A program made the position numbers and the translations under genes. Below the pieces are notes generated by a model. That model was not told the origin of the DNA and made no database searches. It worked only from the letters and a program-made list of their open reading frames with translations. A DNA stretch of 64,000 nucleotides from Clostridia bacterium (GTDB lineage: Bacteria > Bacillota > Clostridia > Oscillospirales > Acutalibacteraceae): the NCBI GenBank assembly GCA_017430535.1, contig JAFRMR010000001.1:1-64000 (forward strand), given 5' to 3'. Positions 50,510 through 59,020 of the stretch are shown here, piece by piece (positions within the stretch are counted from its first letter, which is position 1; every line of letters starts with the position of its first letter).

Positions 50510-52312
50510 TTATCTCTTGCTGATTGCGCCGAAGCTGCAGTTTTCAATACAGGCTCCGCACTTGATACATTTGGATGTGTCTATTACATGGGCTTCTTTA
50601 ACTGCGCCGGTGATTGCGCCTACGGGGCAGTTCCTTGCGCACTTGGTGCAGCCCTTACACTTATCGGCATCTATCACATAGTTGAGAAGGGCCTTGCAGA
50701 CGCCTGCGGGGCATCTTTTCTCCACAACATGGGCGATGTATTCATCCCTGAAGAATTTGAGGGTGGCAAGAACCGGGTTGGGAGCAGTCTGGCCCAGACC
50801 GCACAGGGAATTGGCTTTAACATGGTTTGCAAGCTCTTCAAGCTTGTCAATATCCTCAAGGGTACCGTTGCCTGAGGTAATCTTTTCAAGGATTTCCTTC
50901 ATTCTCATTGTACCGATACGGCAGGGTGAGCACTTGCCGCAGGACTCATCAACGGTGAAATCAAGGAAGAACTTGGCTATATCAACCATACAGTTGTCTT
51001 CATCCATAACGATAAGTCCGCCGGAACCCATCATACAGCCGATGGCGGTGAGGTTATCATAATCTATCTCTGTATCAATAAGGGAAGCGGGAATGCAGCC
51101 GCCGGAGGGGCCGCCGGTCTGCGCAGCTTTGAACTTTTTGCCGTTGGGTACGCCGCCGCCGATATCCTCAATAATCTCGCGAAGGGTGGTGCCCATAGGG
51201 ATTTCAACAAGGCCGGTGTTGGCAATCTTGCCGCCCAGAGCAAATACCTTGGTGCCCTTGGATCTTTCGGTGCCCATGGATGCGAACCACTCGGCGCCTT
51301 TAAGGATAATCTGAGGAATATTTGCGAAGGTTTCAACATTGTTTTCGGTAGTGGGTTTGCCGAAAAGTCCCTTTACCGCGGGATAGGGAGGACGGGGTCT
51401 GGGCTCGCCTCTGTTGCCTTCAATTGAGGTCATAAGGGCGGTTTCCTCGCCGCAGACGAATGCGCCGGCGCCCAGACGGATATGAAGGTCAAAATCAAAG
51501 CCGGAATCAAAAATATTCTTGCCCAGAAGGCCGTATTCCTTGGCCTGCTTAATGGCAATTTCAAGCCTCTTAACAGCGATGGGGTACTCGGCGCGGACAT
51601 AGATGTAGCCCTCGCTGGCGCCTGTGGCATAGCCGCAGATTGTCATGGCTTCAACTATGCAGTGGGGGTCGCCTTCAAGAACAGATCTGTCCATAAAAGC
51701 GCCGGGGTCGCCTTCATCGGCATTACATACAACATATTTCTGCCCTGCGGGCTGAGCTGCGGTAAAGCTCCACTTTTTGCCGGTGGGGAATCCGCCGCCG
51801 CCTCTGCCGCGAAGGCCGGAATCGCTGATGCACTTGATAACATCTTCCGGGGTCATCTCGGTAAGAACCTTACCCAGAGCCGCATAGCCGTCCATGGCTA
51901 TGTATTCATCAATGCTTTCGGGGTTGATAAGGCCGCAGTTGCGCAGCGCAACCCTCTTCTGGGTCTTATAGAAGTTTGTTTCGTTAAGGGAAACATGCTT
52001 GCCGGCTTCCTCAACAACAGCTTCGTCAACATCGCTGTAAACAAGGCGCTCAACGATTCTGCCCTTGAGCAGATGCTCCGAAACGATTTCGGCAACATCT
52101 TCCTTCTTGACACGGCTGTAGAATGTTCCTTCCGGGTAAACGATAACAACGGGACCTTTTTCGCAAAGGCCGAAGCAACCGGTGGGAACAATTTTGATCT
52201 CTTCCCCGAGACCCTGCTTTGCAATTTCTTCTTCAAAGGCGGAAAGGAGAAACTTGCTGCCGGATGCGGTACATCCGGTTCCGCCGCAGATAAGTACCTG
52301 AGAACGAATCAT
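50510..52312 (-). CDS. hydB: Bifurcating hydrogenase NuoF-like flavoprotein subunit
   Basis: 600 residues. An N-terminal thioredoxin-like 2Fe-2S domain (CGGTGCTASGS, PTGCFGLCEKGP) is followed by the NuoF core binding NADH and FMN (GLRGRGGGGFPTGKKW, YVVCNADEGDPGAFMDRS) and a 4Fe-4S site (ESCGKCSPCRIGT). The C-terminus is a 2x[4Fe-4S] ferredoxin (CKGCTKCARNCPVGAI, CIKCGACIENCSFGAI). This is the HydB arrangement, where the flavin links NADH to ferredoxin chemistry. Start ATG 52312 follows GGAGGG. Confidence 0.95.
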   Translation of the reverse strand: MIRSQVLICGGTGCTASGSKFLLSAFEEEIAKQGLGEEIKIVPTGCFGLCEKGPVVIVYPEGTFYSRVKKEDVAEIVSEHLLKGRIVERLVYSDVDEAVVEEAGKHVSLNETNFYKTQKRVALRNCGLINPESIDEYIAMDGYAALGKVLTEMTPEDVIKCISDSGLRGRGGGGFPTGKKWSFTAAQPAGQKYVVCNADEGDPGAFMDRSVLEGDPHCIVEAMTICGYATGASEGYIYVRAEYPIAVKRLEIAIKQAKEYGLLGKNIFDSGFDFDLHIRLGAGAFVCGEETALMTSIEGNRGEPRPRPPYPAVKGLFGKPTTENNVETFANIPQIILKGAEWFASMGTERSKGTKVFALGGKIANTGLVEIPMGTTLREIIEDIGGGVPNGKKFKAAQTGGPSGGCIPASLIDTEIDYDNLTAIGCMMGSGGLIVMDEDNCMVDIAKFFLDFTVDESCGKCSPCRIGTMRMKEILEKITSGNGTLEDIDKLEELANHVKANSLCGLGQTAPNPVLATLKFFRDEYIAHVVEKRCPAGVCKALLNYVIDADKCKGCTKCARNCPVGAITGAVKEAHVIDTSKCIKCGACIENCSFGAISKR

Positions 52313-52328
52313 ATGTAAATACCCTCCA

Positions 52329-52700
52329 TTATGAGATTGCGTTGGTAATTGTGTACTCGTTTATAACCTGACCGCCTTTAAGGTGCTTTTCAACAACTTC
52401 TGCGGCTTTTTCCGGGGTCATCTTAACATAGGTTACCTTTTCTTTGCCTGCCTCAAAAACCTCAACAACGGGCTCAAACTGGCAAACACCTATGCACCCT
52501 GTCTGTGATACGGTTACCTTATCGGCAAGCCCTTCCTCTGCAACCTTGCTTACGAAAGCGTTGAGCACGGGCCTTGCCCCCGCTGCGATTCCGCAGGTTG
52601 CCATACCTACAACAACTCTGATGTCGCCGCTGCCTTCGCGAAGAACAACTTTGTCTTTCATTTTGTCCCTGATGGCAGCAAGTTCAGCCAATGATTTCAT
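52329..52700 (-). CDS. Thioredoxin-like (2Fe-2S) ferredoxin subunit
   Basis: 123 residues. VVGMATCGIAAGARPVLNAF and QTGCIGVCQFEPVVEVF are the cysteine motifs of small NuoE-type ferredoxins that accompany HydB. It could relay electrons to the N-terminal cluster of HydB. It lies 16 bases upstream of hydB on the same strand. It is an extra subunit beside the full NuoE homologue at 56427-56921. Confidence 0.88.
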   Translation of the reverse strand: MKSLAELAAIRDKMKDKVVLREGSGDIRVVVGMATCGIAAGARPVLNAFVSKVAEEGLADKVTVSQTGCIGVCQFEPVVEVFEAGKEKVTYVKMTPEKAAEVVEKHLKGGQVINEYTITNAIS

Positions 52701-52738
52701 AACTTTTTCCTCTCTATGTAATTTAAATTTTTTTATCC

Positions 52739-53278
52739 TTAAATTGAGCTGTATCCCTCTTTGAGATAATCCTCAATCCATTTGATTACTTCATAACTGT
52801 CAAGGGGTACATCCCCGAGAACCTGACGGAGTTCCTTTGTATCAAGCTCAACGGTTTTGCCGTCTCTGCCGTGAACAAAATGCCAGTCAATGGCCGGGGA
52901 GCCCTGAATAAGGGTGCATATACTTGAAACTATATCACCAAGCGGTGTGAAATCTATGTGATCCGTGTAAAACAGCGCCTTTGTTTCGGTGCCGTGCTTT
53001 TCCTCCCCCTGCCGGGATGTGACCGTAAGCTTTCCTCCGGTTTGCTCCGCAGCAAGCTTCAGCAGAGGCACCCCCATACCCACCTTACGGGTGGTGCGGG
53101 TGGTGAAGAAGGGGTTTGTAACCTCCTCAACCTGCTCCGGGCTCATGCCGCAGCCGTCATCCCTGATGGTCAGGTTAAGCTCCGGGCCCTGTTCATCTAT
53201 GGTGATATCAACATTTTTCGCTCCGGCTTTTACGGAGTTCATTGCGATATCAAGAATGTTAAGTGACAGTTCTTTCAT
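52739..53278 (-). CDS. GHKL ATP-binding protein (histidine-kinase-like), hydrogenase operon
   Basis: 179 residues, HATPase fold alone: N-box LNILDIAMNSVKAGAKNVDI, G1 box IRDDGCGM, and G2 box GVPLLKLAAEQTGGKLTV. No dimerisation or phosphoacceptor His domain is present, so it is not a complete sensor kinase. An extra C-terminal helical piece (RQVLGDVPLDSYEVIKWIED) follows. Such proteins recur in clostridial hydrogenase operons, with unproven function; a kinase or anti-sigma-type role is possible. It overlaps the PHP gene by 4 bases. Confidence 0.85.
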   Translation of the reverse strand: MKELSLNILDIAMNSVKAGAKNVDITIDEQGPELNLTIRDDGCGMSPEQVEEVTNPFFTTRTTRKVGMGVPLLKLAAEQTGGKLTVTSRQGEEKHGTETKALFYTDHIDFTPLGDIVSSICTLIQGSPAIDWHFVHGRDGKTVELDTKELRQVLGDVPLDSYEVIKWIEDYLKEGYSSI

Positions 53279-54003
53279 ATATTTTTAAGCTTACGAATAA
53301 GTGATTTTCTTATCTCATCCTCTGTTTCGCCGCTAAGCTCAATGCTGTTTGCGGCATCGTTTATAAGCCAGAGGTAATGGGCATCGGATGAAACAATGGG
53401 AATAACATCTTTAAGGGCGGGGTATTTTTTGCGGTATTCTTCAACGTTTCCGCCGTCACGGAATTCGGCGCAGGTAAAAGCGGGAAAATCGGGAAAAGTG
53501 CCCAGCACCGCAACAATACCGTTTGCCTCGCGGTCTATATGAGCGGGGAAACATACGCCGCCGTATTTTTCCGCCGCGGCAGGGGCCTGCTCAAGGGTGA
53601 TTGCCGTTGCGTTCGAGAGGAAGTACTCCTCCTCACCGGCGGGCCGGTCCTCTTCATCAATAATAATCTGATTGCCGAAAATATCTTTTCTGTTATTGAT
53701 TTTTATTCTCTGCGAATCTACATATTCACCGAAAGCCATGGCGCCCTCAAGGGAATCAAACAGGCATACAAGGTGAATATCCTCCGCCGTGGTAAGCTCC
53801 ATACCGGTCACGGGGATTATACCCCTTGCCCTTGCGGCTTTAAAAAATGCCGGGCAGTTAAGGCAGGTGTTATGGTCCGTAAGGGCGGCTATATTCAGCC
53901 CCGCCACCGCCGCCATGCCGGCTATATCGCCGGGGGTCATTTCGTCATCACCGCAGGGTGACAGGCAGGAGTGAATATGCAGATCGTAAAAGTATTTTTT
54001 CAT
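53275..54003 (-). CDS. PHP-domain metal-dependent phosphoesterase
   Basis: 242 residues. DLHIHSCLSPCGDDEMTPGD contains the HxH metal motif; ALTDHNTCLNCPAFF, GMELTTAEDIHLVCLF and PAHIDREANG, then IVSSDAHYLW, supply the other PHP metal ligands. All look intact, so it should hydrolyse a phosphate ester, perhaps a nucleotide signal; substrate unknown. It lies between the DRTGG protein and the GHKL protein, overlapping the latter by 4 bases. Confidence 0.9.
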   Translation of the reverse strand: MKKYFYDLHIHSCLSPCGDDEMTPGDIAGMAAVAGLNIAALTDHNTCLNCPAFFKAARARGIIPVTGMELTTAEDIHLVCLFDSLEGAMAFGEYVDSQRIKINNRKDIFGNQIIIDEEDRPAGEEEYFLSNATAITLEQAPAAAEKYGGVCFPAHIDREANGIVAVLGTFPDFPAFTCAEFRDGGNVEEYRKKYPALKDVIPIVSSDAHYLWLINDAANSIELSGETEDEIRKSLIRKLKNI

Positions 54004-54004
54004 C

Positions 54005-54331
54005 TCAAATCATTCCGCTGAGCTTTACCGCAACCTCGTAGGCGGGCAGCCCGGCGGTAATAAGGTTTATTCCTTTGGCAAGGGCAGTTTCGCAGACCTG
54101 TGCATCGGGCTCAACACCCTCTGCAAGTATTACGCAGGAAACATCCGCAAGGGAGGCCACTGCCGCAATATTGATATTGGACATTATGGTAACCCAGGCG
54201 TTGCCCTCACGGGCTCTGCCCATAACCCAGCTGAGCAGGTCGCCGATGTAGCAGCCCTCAATTTCTCTGCCGGGCTCCGGCAGAGCTATTGCTCTGAAGC
54301 CTTCGGTTTCGGCAAGCTCACTTACTTTCAT
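54005..54331 (-). CDS. DRTGG-domain protein (second copy)
   Basis: 108 residues comprising one DRTGG domain: EIEGCYIGDLLSWVMGRARE, WVTIMSNINIAAVASLADVS and VILAEGVEPDAQVCETALAK. DRTGG domains occur with CBS and phosphotransacetylase-like proteins and are taken as ligand sensors; the ligand is unknown. It overlaps the hydrogenase-like gene upstream by 14 bases and is one base short of touching the PHP gene. Confidence 0.82.
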   Translation of the reverse strand: MKVSELAETEGFRAIALPEPGREIEGCYIGDLLSWVMGRAREGNAWVTIMSNINIAAVASLADVSCVILAEGVEPDAQVCETALAKGINLITAGLPAYEVAVKLSGMI

Positions 54332-55610
54332 CTTCTGTGCCTCCGCCGTAATTTTTAATGTAATCTTTAATAATATCCCTGTAAGCGATAATGCAGTCGT
54401 TCTGATCCGCCTTGCCCTTTACGATATCCTCCGCAAAGGCGCGGCAGCTGGGGGCGCCGCAGGAGCCGCAGTCTATGCCGGGCAGCTCGCTGCGCAGGGC
54501 TTTGATTTTTGCCATAAGCCGCATGGATTCCGCAATATTATCGCTTAAACGGTTAAGGGGCTTGTAATTGGGAAGGTCGCTGAAAAAGTTGCTTTCGGGT
54601 ATATAGTCATCCTTAACGGGGTTAAGGGAAACGGGCATATATCTTCTTAAATAGTGCAGGCGGTTTTTGGCAACATAGGGGTTCTCAATGGTAAGCACGC
54701 CTCCTACGCAGCCGCCCGGGCAGGCGTTAAGCTCCACAAAATCCACCGGGGGGATGTTTCCGTCCTCTATCTGATCCAGCACGGAGATAACATTGTTTAT
54801 GCCGTCCGCCGCAATTATTTTATCCGTAAACAGGGCGGAGCCTTCGCCGCCGCACATGGCCCAGCTCAGGCCTATGCGACCGGCCTGGGTGGAAACCTGC
54901 GGCCTCTTTTCCCTCTTCATGGCGTTTATAAGCAGCAGGTAAACCTCACTCATTGATATAACCAGATCAACCTGACTCTTATAGGAGCCGAACTCATTCC
55001 TCACATAGCTGACCTTTGCGGGGCAGGGAGAAATGAAGCAGGTGCCGATATCCTCCTCTTTAAGCTCCGGGTGGTCCTGAAGGGCCTTTTCCTTCGCCAT
55101 CATTGCCGCAACCTCCATGGGGGGAAGCAGGGGCAGGATATTATCTTTAAGGAAGGGGAAACGCAGAATAATAAGCCGGGTGATTACGGGGCAGGCGGAG
55201 CTGATAACCGGTTTTTTAATGCCCTCGGTTTCAAGGAACATCTTGGTATATGCGGAAACGAATTCTGCGCCCTTGCTTACCTCAAACACATCGTCAAAGC
55301 CGATATCAATAAGGCCCTGAAGCACGTAATCTATATCGTCAAGATTGTCAAACTGCGCAAAAAGGGAGGGCGCCGGCAGGGCAATCTTATATTTGAATTT
55401 TTCAATTTCGCTGAAGGAATCGTAGCTGCTTTTTTTGGCATTGTGGGTACAGTGCCTTATACACTCGCCGCAGTCGATACAGCGGTTGGGGTTGATTTCG
55501 GCGCAGCCGTTTTTAACCCTGATTGCCTCGGTGGGGCAATGCTTCATGCAGGTAGTGCAGCCGGTGCATTTGCTCTGATCCAGCGAAACAGAGTGGATAT
55601 ATGTATTCAT
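54318..55610 (-). CDS. Hydrogenase-like iron-sulfur protein (HfsB-type) with two ferredoxin clusters and an FeS4 domain
   Basis: 430 residues. N-terminal clusters CTGCTTCMKHCPTEAI and CIDCGECIRHCTHNAK. The middle is a reduced [FeFe]-hydrogenase large-subunit domain: ISSACPVITRLIILRFP, TCFISPCPAKVSYVRNE and ELNACPGGCVGGVLTIENP stand where HydA has TSCSPGW, MPCTAKK and ACPGGCINGGG. The C-terminus is an FeS4/RnfB-like domain (DCGSCGAPSCRAFAEDIVKG). The H-cluster ligands are partly kept, but surrounding catalytic residues differ, so it is more likely an electron or H2-sensing partner than a second H2-producing enzyme. Confidence 0.85.
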   Translation of the reverse strand: MNTYIHSVSLDQSKCTGCTTCMKHCPTEAIRVKNGCAEINPNRCIDCGECIRHCTHNAKKSSYDSFSEIEKFKYKIALPAPSLFAQFDNLDDIDYVLQGLIDIGFDDVFEVSKGAEFVSAYTKMFLETEGIKKPVISSACPVITRLIILRFPFLKDNILPLLPPMEVAAMMAKEKALQDHPELKEEDIGTCFISPCPAKVSYVRNEFGSYKSQVDLVISMSEVYLLLINAMKREKRPQVSTQAGRIGLSWAMCGGEGSALFTDKIIAADGINNVISVLDQIEDGNIPPVDFVELNACPGGCVGGVLTIENPYVAKNRLHYLRRYMPVSLNPVKDDYIPESNFFSDLPNYKPLNRLSDNIAESMRLMAKIKALRSELPGIDCGSCGAPSCRAFAEDIVKGKADQNDCIIAYRDIIKDYIKNYGGGTEDESK

Positions 55611-55630
55611 GGGGGTCTCCTCCCGTGGGG

Positions 55631-56062
55631 TCAGAAATTCACCTTCATTGTAATGGTGGTTCCTTCACCCAATACGGATTCAATTTTCATATCATCCGTA
55701 TATCTTTTCATATTAGGCAGGCCCATTCCCGCGCCGAAGCCCAGGGAACGGACATTATCGGGGGCGGTGGAATAGCCCTCTTCCATGGCTTTTTCCGTAT
55801 CCGCAATACCGGGTCCCTTATCTGCAAGGATAATGGTAACGCCGGTATCATCCACAATCACATCGGCATTGCCGCCGTTTGCGTGGATAACCATATTGAT
55901 TTCTCCCTCGTACATGGCAATGGATACTCTCCTTATGGTTTCGGCATCAACGCCCAGCTGCCTTAAGTTTTTCTTTATCTTTACAGAAGCCTGACCGGCG
56001 GAGGTGAAATCGCCGCCATCAACCTCATAATGAAATGCCAGCGATTCACCCATGCAGTTCAC
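55631..56062 (-). CDS. SpoIIAB/RsbW-like ATP-binding protein
   Basis: 143 residues. The GHKL layout is RRVSIAMYEGEINMVIHANG (N-box), ADKGPGIAD (G1) and GFGAGMGLPNMKRYTDD (G2), ending in GEGTTITMKVNF. The short, single-domain form resembles anti-sigma-factor kinases such as SpoIIAB. It is a second GHKL protein in the operon, beside that at 52739-53278, and overlaps the DRTGG gene by 17 bases. Its partner is unknown; DRTGG and hydrogenase-like proteins are candidates. Confidence 0.87.
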   Translation of the reverse strand: MNCMGESLAFHYEVDGGDFTSAGQASVKIKKNLRQLGVDAETIRRVSIAMYEGEINMVIHANGGNADVIVDDTGVTIILADKGPGIADTEKAMEEGYSTAPDNVRSLGFGAGMGLPNMKRYTDDMKIESVLGEGTTITMKVNF

Positions 56063-56399
56063 CGTTGCCTTTCAGGCCGTTGGCGTAAAGAATGCCGCAG
56101 GCCTCATACATCCTTTTGGATGTGGCAAGCACGGCTATGCCGGATTCCTCGGCAAGCTCAATCATATCAATGGTGGGGGTTTTATCCCTTACAAAAACCA
56201 CGCAGAGCATATCCATCATTTCGGCGGTGCGGATAACCTGAGGATTGACAAGGCCGGTAAGCAATGCGGCCCTGTGCTTTACAAAAGCCAGCACATCGCT
56301 CATCATATCGCTGCCGCAGGCGGATTTAACATCAACATCAAGATCCTTGCCGCAAAGCACTCTTGCGTCAAGCAGATCCCCGATTTCTCTAATAGTCAT
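56046..56399 (-). CDS. DRTGG-domain protein (first copy)
   Basis: 117 residues of the longer DRTGG variety: IGDLLDARVLCGKDLDVDV, ACGSDMMSDVLAFVKHRAAL, TGLVNPQVIRTAEMMDMLCV and MYEACGILYANGLKG. It differs clearly from the copy at 54005-54331, so the two did not arise by recent duplication. It follows the NuoE-type gene by 27 bases. Confidence 0.82.
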   Translation of the reverse strand: MTIREIGDLLDARVLCGKDLDVDVKSACGSDMMSDVLAFVKHRAALLTGLVNPQVIRTAEMMDMLCVVFVRDKTPTIDMIELAEESGIAVLATSKRMYEACGILYANGLKGNGELHG

Positions 56400-56426
56400 T
56401 TTGCGGGCCTCCGGTTAATAGGTGTA

Positions 56427-56921
56427 TTATTCGTACTTTGCAAGAATATCCTTGACCTGGTCGGGGGTAACTCTGCCGTAAACATCATCGTTTACCATAA
56501 ATACGGGAGCAAGTCCGCAGGCGCCTACGCAGCGGCACTCCTCAACGGAAAACTTGGTATCCTCGGTGCATTCGCCGGGGCCGATTCCGAGAACATTGCA
56601 GATCTCATCAAGCACGGCCTGGGAGCCTTTTACATAGCAGGCGGTGCCGAGGCATACAGAAACATTGTATTTGCCCTTGGGTGAAAGAGCAAACTGGGCG
56701 TAGAAAGTGGAAACGCCGTAAACCTTTTCAAGGGGAACCTCCATACCTTCGGCAATCATAACCTGAACCTCAAAGGGAAGGTAGCCGTAGATATCCTGGG
56801 CCTTCTGCATAACGGTCATAAGCAGGTGCTTATCGTGCTTGCTCTCGTTGATTATGGCTCTGAGGCGGGCCTCCTGCTCGGGTGTTCCTCTGAAAGGAAT
56901 CTTGCTGATTTTTTTAATCAT
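56427..56921 (-). CDS. hydC: Bifurcating hydrogenase NuoE-like subunit
   Basis: 164 residues, thioredoxin-like 2Fe-2S. LLMTVMQKAQDIYGYLPFEV, VYGVSTFYAQFALSPKGKYN, CLGTACYVKGSQAVLDEIC and FSVEECRCVGACGLAPVFMV carry the four cluster Cys. HydC works with HydA and HydB to couple NADH and ferredoxin oxidation to H2. It is the first gene of the operon. GGAGG precedes ATG 56921, and the promoter region lies at 56992-57022. Confidence 0.95.
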   Translation of the reverse strand: MIKKISKIPFRGTPEQEARLRAIINESKHDKHLLMTVMQKAQDIYGYLPFEVQVMIAEGMEVPLEKVYGVSTFYAQFALSPKGKYNVSVCLGTACYVKGSQAVLDEICNVLGIGPGECTEDTKFSVEECRCVGACGLAPVFMVNDDVYGRVTPDQVKDILAKYE

Positions 56922-56991
56922 AGAAGTTTTCCTCCAAATAATTTGCTTTTGAATAATACGCCGTAAAAGCGGTTTTATACATACATAATGG

Positions 56992-57022
56992 ATTATAGCA
57001 TATATTTTTATAAAATGCTATA
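56992..57022 (-). promoter_or_regulatory. Hydrogenase operon promoter with overlapping inverted repeat
   Basis: TATAAT on the minus strand (56997-56992) sits inside an inverted repeat TATAGCAT (56994-57001) / ATGCTATA (57015-57022). A regulator bound there would block RNA polymerase. No good -35 box is present, so an activator or other sigma factor may be used. The repeat does not match the Rex consensus. Confidence 0.45.
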
Positions 57023-57082
57023 TATTTTTCTATGTTATTTATCATAAAATATTGCTGTAAAAAACCTGATCCGGCGTTAAAT

Positions 57083-57111
57083 TTGACAGCAGGGCAATGA
57101 AAGACTATAAT
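57083..57111 (+). promoter_or_regulatory. Consensus promoter of the DUF3298 lipoprotein gene
   Basis: Perfect TTGACA (57083-57088) and TATAAT (57106-57111) with a 17-base spacer, divergent from the hydrogenase operon. Confidence 0.75.
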
Positions 57112-57170
57112 GTATGATACAAAATAAGCCTGAATGCCACCCGCCCCGCGCGAAAACGGAAGGTGATTGA

Positions 57171-58001
57171 ATGAAAAAGCTTTTTGCATTTATTATCTGT
57201 GCTGCTCTTGCTCTTTCTCTGGTTTCCTGCTCAAAAGGCAGCCCCTCGCAGCAAAGCGACAGCAAAAAGAAAAAGCCAGCTAACCTGCCGGCTTTTTCGG
57301 AAGAAGTGTATGAAAAAGACTTTGCCGACAGCAGCGGAAAAACCGCCGCCCGGCTTGAGTTCCGCTACCCCGCGGCAAAGAAAAATGTTGATGAAGCCGT
57401 TGCAGAAAAAATCTCCGCTTTCTTCAGCGAAAAGATTGCGGATGCTGAAAAACGCATCGAGAAAAACGCGGATAACATTTCCGACTATCTTACACGGCTG
57501 GAGCTGGAAGGCCCTGAGGTTACCCTCATAGAGTGCAGCACCTACAGCATAAGCGAGCAGACCGCCTCCTTCCTGCTGACCACACGGGTTGCCACAAACC
57601 CGGAGGAAGTTGAGCCCTCCTACGAAGGCATCACCTTCTCCCTTGCAGACGGGTGCCGGCTCTCAATCCCCGCCTTGGCAAAGGTAAACAGCCCCGAGGC
57701 TTATACGGATACCGTGAAGGAAGCCATTGTGGAGCAGGCCAACTACACCTACTCATCCAACGGGGTTATGCTCAGCGATGAAAAGATTGAAATATTCAAC
57801 AATCTCTATAAGGATAACTCCTTTGTTTCCGACGGAGATAATGTTGTGTTTGTTTATTCCTATGCCGAGCTTTCGGGAGGCACCAGAACCGGCGCATATT
57901 ACTGCGAAGTGGATATGGCCGCCCTTGAGGATATTATAATATCCCCCGACGGCTACGGGCTCTCAGTAAAAAGTACCGCGCTTACAGATAAAGCCGATTG
58001 A
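57171..58001 (+). CDS. DUF3298-containing lipoprotein
   Basis: 276 residues. Lipoprotein signal with lipobox LVSC (Cys20), a lysine-rich linker, then an N-terminal DUF4163-like part (LEFRYPAAKKNVDEAVAEKI) and a DUF3298 part (YEGITFSLADGCRLSIPAL, MLSDEKIEIFNNLY, VVFVYSYAELSGGTRTG). Related RsiV proteins are anti-sigma factors that bind lysozyme, but this one has no anti-sigma or membrane-spanning N-terminus. AAGGTGA precedes the ATG. Its stop overlaps the upstream TTG of the next frame; the next gene likely follows on the same transcript. Confidence 0.8.
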   Translation: MKKLFAFIICAALALSLVSCSKGSPSQQSDSKKKKPANLPAFSEEVYEKDFADSSGKTAARLEFRYPAAKKNVDEAVAEKISAFFSEKIADAEKRIEKNADNISDYLTRLELEGPEVTLIECSTYSISEQTASFLLTTRVATNPEEVEPSYEGITFSLADGCRLSIPALAKVNSPEAYTDTVKEAIVEQANYTYSSNGVMLSDEKIEIFNNLYKDNSFVSDGDNVVFVYSYAELSGGTRTGAYYCEVDMAALEDIIISPDGYGLSVKSTALTDKAD

Positions 58002-58015
58002 AAGGATTGCTTAAA

Positions 58016-58948
58016 ATGAAAAAACTTACCTCAGTTATTCTCGCATTTCTGATTGTTTTTGCCGCTTTGGTTCCTGCTTTCGCTGCGGAAGAGCCGCAGG
58101 ATGTTCAGCAGACTCAGGAAGTTTACGGATCTCAGGATATTCAAACCGCCGAAGAAGCCAAAGAACCCGACGCAGCCGATGAAGCCGGAGAATCCGCCGA
58201 ACCGGAGAAGCCCGTAAAAACCGGCCCCCTCACCTACCTTGTAATCGGCGATTCCATAGCCAGAGGCGCGGGTATTGTAAACTCCGAGGAAGCCTGCTAC
58301 GGCCGCATTGTGGCGGACACCAACGGCTACAATTACATTAACCGGGGCATAGACGGCTACACCACCGAAAAGCTTGACAAAGAGCTGGACCTGCCCGAAG
58401 TAATTGCAGATGTGGCAAAAGCGGATATAATTGATATTTCCATAGGCGGCAACGATTATCTTTATTCAAACATAATTGAGCTGATTTTCGCTCTTCTCCT
58501 GGGCAGCACCGCCCCGGCAAAGAAAATAATCGATAACGCTTATAAAAACTTCAAAAGCATCATTTCAAAAATAAAGACGATAAACCCCGATGCGGTAATA
58601 ATTGTGCAGACTCTGTATAACCCCAACCATCCTCTTATAAGCTCCGTGCTTGAGAAATTCGTGAGTATGCTCAACGAAATGTTCACCCGTTACCTTGAGG
58701 AAAACCCCGGCGCTTATTATATTGCGGATGTGCATGAGGCCCTGAAAGGCCAGATCGGGTTCATCGCCCTTGATACAATCCACCCCAACGCCAGGGGCAA
58801 TGTGATTATCGCCAAAGTTCTGCTGAAACTGCTTAAAGAGCTGGGCCTCGGCAAAACAGAAACCCCGGTAATAAACCACCAGGGCGTTTCCGAATTATTC
58901 GGCCCAATATGGTCAATTCTGCAGTTTGTGAAAAAGTTTGCGTTATAA
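58016..58948 (+). CDS. Exported SGNH/GDSL hydrolase
   Basis: 310 residues from ATG 58016 (AAAGGA upstream). Signal peptide (ILAFLIVFAALVPAFA) and an acidic linker precede the catalytic domain: block I VIGDSIARGAG with the nucleophile Ser, block III ISIGGNDYL, and block V LDTIHPNARGN with Asp and His. It should be a surface esterase or lipase, perhaps trimming acyl groups from glycans. The end (LFGPIWSILQFVKKFAL) is amphipathic and hydrophobic, like the tails of the two other large exported proteins in the window. Confidence 0.9.
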   Translation: MKKLTSVILAFLIVFAALVPAFAAEEPQDVQQTQEVYGSQDIQTAEEAKEPDAADEAGESAEPEKPVKTGPLTYLVIGDSIARGAGIVNSEEACYGRIVADTNGYNYINRGIDGYTTEKLDKELDLPEVIADVAKADIIDISIGGNDYLYSNIIELIFALLLGSTAPAKKIIDNAYKNFKSIISKIKTINPDAVIIVQTLYNPNHPLISSVLEKFVSMLNEMFTRYLEENPGAYYIADVHEALKGQIGFIALDTIHPNARGNVIIAKVLLKLLKELGLGKTETPVINHQGVSELFGPIWSILQFVKKFAL

Positions 58949-58968
58949 TCAATAATAATGATAATTAA

Positions 58969-59000
58969 AGAGCTCACAGGGAATCAACCCTGTGAGCTCT
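58969..59000 (+). terminator. Terminator after the SGNH hydrolase gene
   Basis: AGAGCTCACAGGG pairs perfectly with CCCTGTGAGCTCT; GTTTTATTTTTT follows. Confidence 0.9.
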
Positions 59001-59020
59001 GTTTTATTTTTTATCTAATA

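Noticed and set aside
56994-57022. Rex-box at the hydrogenase promoter
   Set aside because: The arms TATAGCAT/ATGCTATA and their spacing differ from the TTGTTAA-N4-TTAACAA type.
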